The position numbers and the translations under genes were made by a program. DNA of 64,000 nucleotides, taken from the NCBI GenBank assembly GCA_009840735.1, contig VXNF01000058.1, positions 82,531 to 146,530 on the forward strand. The letters run 5' to 3'. Below, piece by piece: positions 63,040 to 64,000 of this stretch. Source of the DNA: Acidimicrobiia bacterium (GTDB lineage: Bacteria; Actinomycetota; Acidimicrobiia; Acidimicrobiales; CATQHL01). Numbering within the stretch: position 1 is the stretch's first letter; each line of letters starts with the position of its first letter. The notes under the pieces are model-generated. The model was not told the DNA's origin. It saw only the letters and a list, made by a program, of their open reading frames with translations, and made no database searches.

Positions 63040-63849
63040 GTGGCCGTGGCCTCCGCAGATGGCATCCACTACGAGACCTGCGGCGAGGGCACCCCTGTCC
63101 TCGTGATGCACGGCGGTCTGGGGCTCGACCATCAGTACTTGCGGCCCGCGCTCGACGACCTCGCCGGCGGCGCCGAACTCGTGTTCTACGACCATCGGGG
63201 CAACGGCCAGTCCGCTCCGGTCGAGGACTGGGGGCCCATCACGCTGGAGTCCTTGGCCGACGACGCCGACGCGCTCCGCTCAGCGCTCGGACTCGAGGGG
63301 ATCGTGGTGTACGGCCACTCCTTCGGCGGCTTCGTGGCGATCCGGTACGCCCTGCGGCACCAGCGGCACCTGTCGGGGCTGATCCTGGCCTGCACTGCGT
63401 CCAATCTCCGGCATCCGCCGAACATTCCCGCCGACGCTGATCCGGACGCAGTCGCCGCATTCGGCGCCCTGTTCGGCGAGCCGATGGGCTCCGACGGCGA
63501 ATGGGCGGAGACGTGGCATCGGGCGCTGCCGCTGTACTGGCCAGGCATGGACCGGGAGGTCGCCGCCGACATGCACCGCCGCACCCGCTACCGGGCGCAG
63601 GCTTGGAATCGAACCATGCCGGCCCTAGCCGGATACGACGTCCTCGAGGAGATGGGCCGCATCGAAATCCCGACGCTGCTGTTGTGCGGAGGGCGGGACT
63701 TCCTCTGCGGTCCGGCCAGCCACGAGGACATGCACGCCGCGTTGCCGCGATCGGAACTGGTGATCTTCGAGGAGAGCGGCCATTTCCCGTTCATCTCCGA
63801 GCGGCGGCGTCACCGGGAGGTCGTCGGAGACTGGCTCCGCTCCCGCTGA
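63040..63849 (+). CDS. Alpha/beta hydrolase
   Basis: 269 aa. Oxyanion segment HGGLGLDHQYLRP, DHRGNGQS, nucleophile elbow GHSFGG and the late EESGHFPF supplying the catalytic His; the acid is probably Asp in GGRDFLCGP. Close in pattern to proline iminopeptidase and haloalkane dehalogenase-like hydrolases; substrate not deducible. GTG start, with alternative GTG at 63046. Confidence 0.82.
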   Translation: MAVASADGIHYETCGEGTPVLVMHGGLGLDHQYLRPALDDLAGGAELVFYDHRGNGQSAPVEDWGPITLESLADDADALRSALGLEGIVVYGHSFGGFVAIRYALRHQRHLSGLILACTASNLRHPPNIPADADPDAVAAFGALFGEPMGSDGEWAETWHRALPLYWPGMDREVAADMHRRTRYRAQAWNRTMPALAGYDVLEEMGRIEIPTLLLCGGRDFLCGPASHEDMHAALPRSELVIFEESGHFPFISERRRHREVVGDWLRSR

Positions 63850-63926
63850 GCGGCGCAGTCCGGCGCCCCGCGCCGCCGGCCGTCGTTGGCGCTCCAAGGT
63901 GTTCCGATCCTCGCGTTGGCCCCCGC

Positions 63927-64000
63927 CGCGCACACTCCTGGGGCGGCCGCGCACACTCCTGGGGCGGCCGCGCACACTCCTGGGGCGGCCGCGCACACTC
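63927..64000. repeat. 21-bp tandem repeat at the window end
   Basis: About 3.5 exact copies of a 21-bp unit (CGCGCACACTCCTGGGGCGG plus C) run off the right edge. It lies downstream of the hydrolase gene. A minus-strand frame through it reads CAAAPGV repeats but has no other coding sign. It could be a variable-number repeat. Confidence 0.85.

Noticed and set aside
63810-64000. Minus-strand frame reading CAAAPGV repeats
   Set aside because: Produced by the 21-bp tandem repeat; no start context or neighbour supports a gene, though sequence beyond the edge could change this.
63927-64000. CRISPR array
   Set aside because: Units are directly adjacent with no unique spacers and no cas genes; it is a simple tandem repeat.

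Overview
The window is GC-rich chromosomal DNA from an actinobacterium. I infer Acidimicrobiia or a close relative. The support is the housekeeping order rpsB-tsf-pyrH-frr-cdsA-dxr-rseP-ispG-rimP-nusA-infB-DUF503-rbfA-truB-rpsO-pnp-dapB, many GTG starts, 4-nt stop/start overlaps, an actinobacterial biotin synthase helper protein, and a molybdopterin cluster followed by a SepX/GlpR-like membrane protein. Several operons appear to be leaderless, with a TAnnnT-type -10 box 6 to 8 nt before the start codon.

Layout. 19-3961: sugar-phosphate isomerase, S-adenosylhomocysteinase, a dienelactone hydrolase and an RraA-like aldolase. 4051-8473: biotin operon bioB-bsaP-bioA-bioF-bioD. 8537-13553: comF, a small two-gene minus-strand pair, comM, dprA and xerC. 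13550-14131: a degenerate M23-family protein. 14246-32718: the translation, transcription, isoprenoid and lipid superoperon, ending with dapB.

About 32.8-51.7 kb is an accessory island. It opens with the mobile mystery protein A/B pair and IS30/IS3 remnants. Next comes a long minus-strand array, listed in transcription order: a Fic protein, hsdM, a HicB-like protein, two HEPN proteins, a nucleotidyltransferase-HsdS fusion, a three-gene module (C5 cytosine methyltransferase, double GHKL ATPase/histidine kinase, receiver protein), an orphan antitoxin, a DUF5615 toxin-antitoxin pair, a Phd/PIN toxin-antitoxin pair, and finally an hsdR killed by a frameshift and an IS3 insertion. A type I restriction-modification locus has therefore been spread out by inserted conflict modules, and its nuclease subunit is lost. 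An 80-bp direct repeat brackets the part holding the three-gene module and the DUF5615 pair. A DUF4143 ATPase closes the island.

51.8-63.8 kb returns to the backbone: SURF1, TldD/TldE, UppP, a SAF-domain protein, MTA phosphorylase, FmdB, PlsY, MoeA-MoaA-MoaC, a SepX/GlpR-like protein, tRNA-Ala(CGC) and an alpha/beta hydrolase. The window ends in a 21-bp tandem repeat.

The best candidate for a little-described system is the methyltransferase / GHKL-HEF kinase / receiver operon at 38554-44098. It looks like a two-component signalling pair built onto a DNA methyltransferase.
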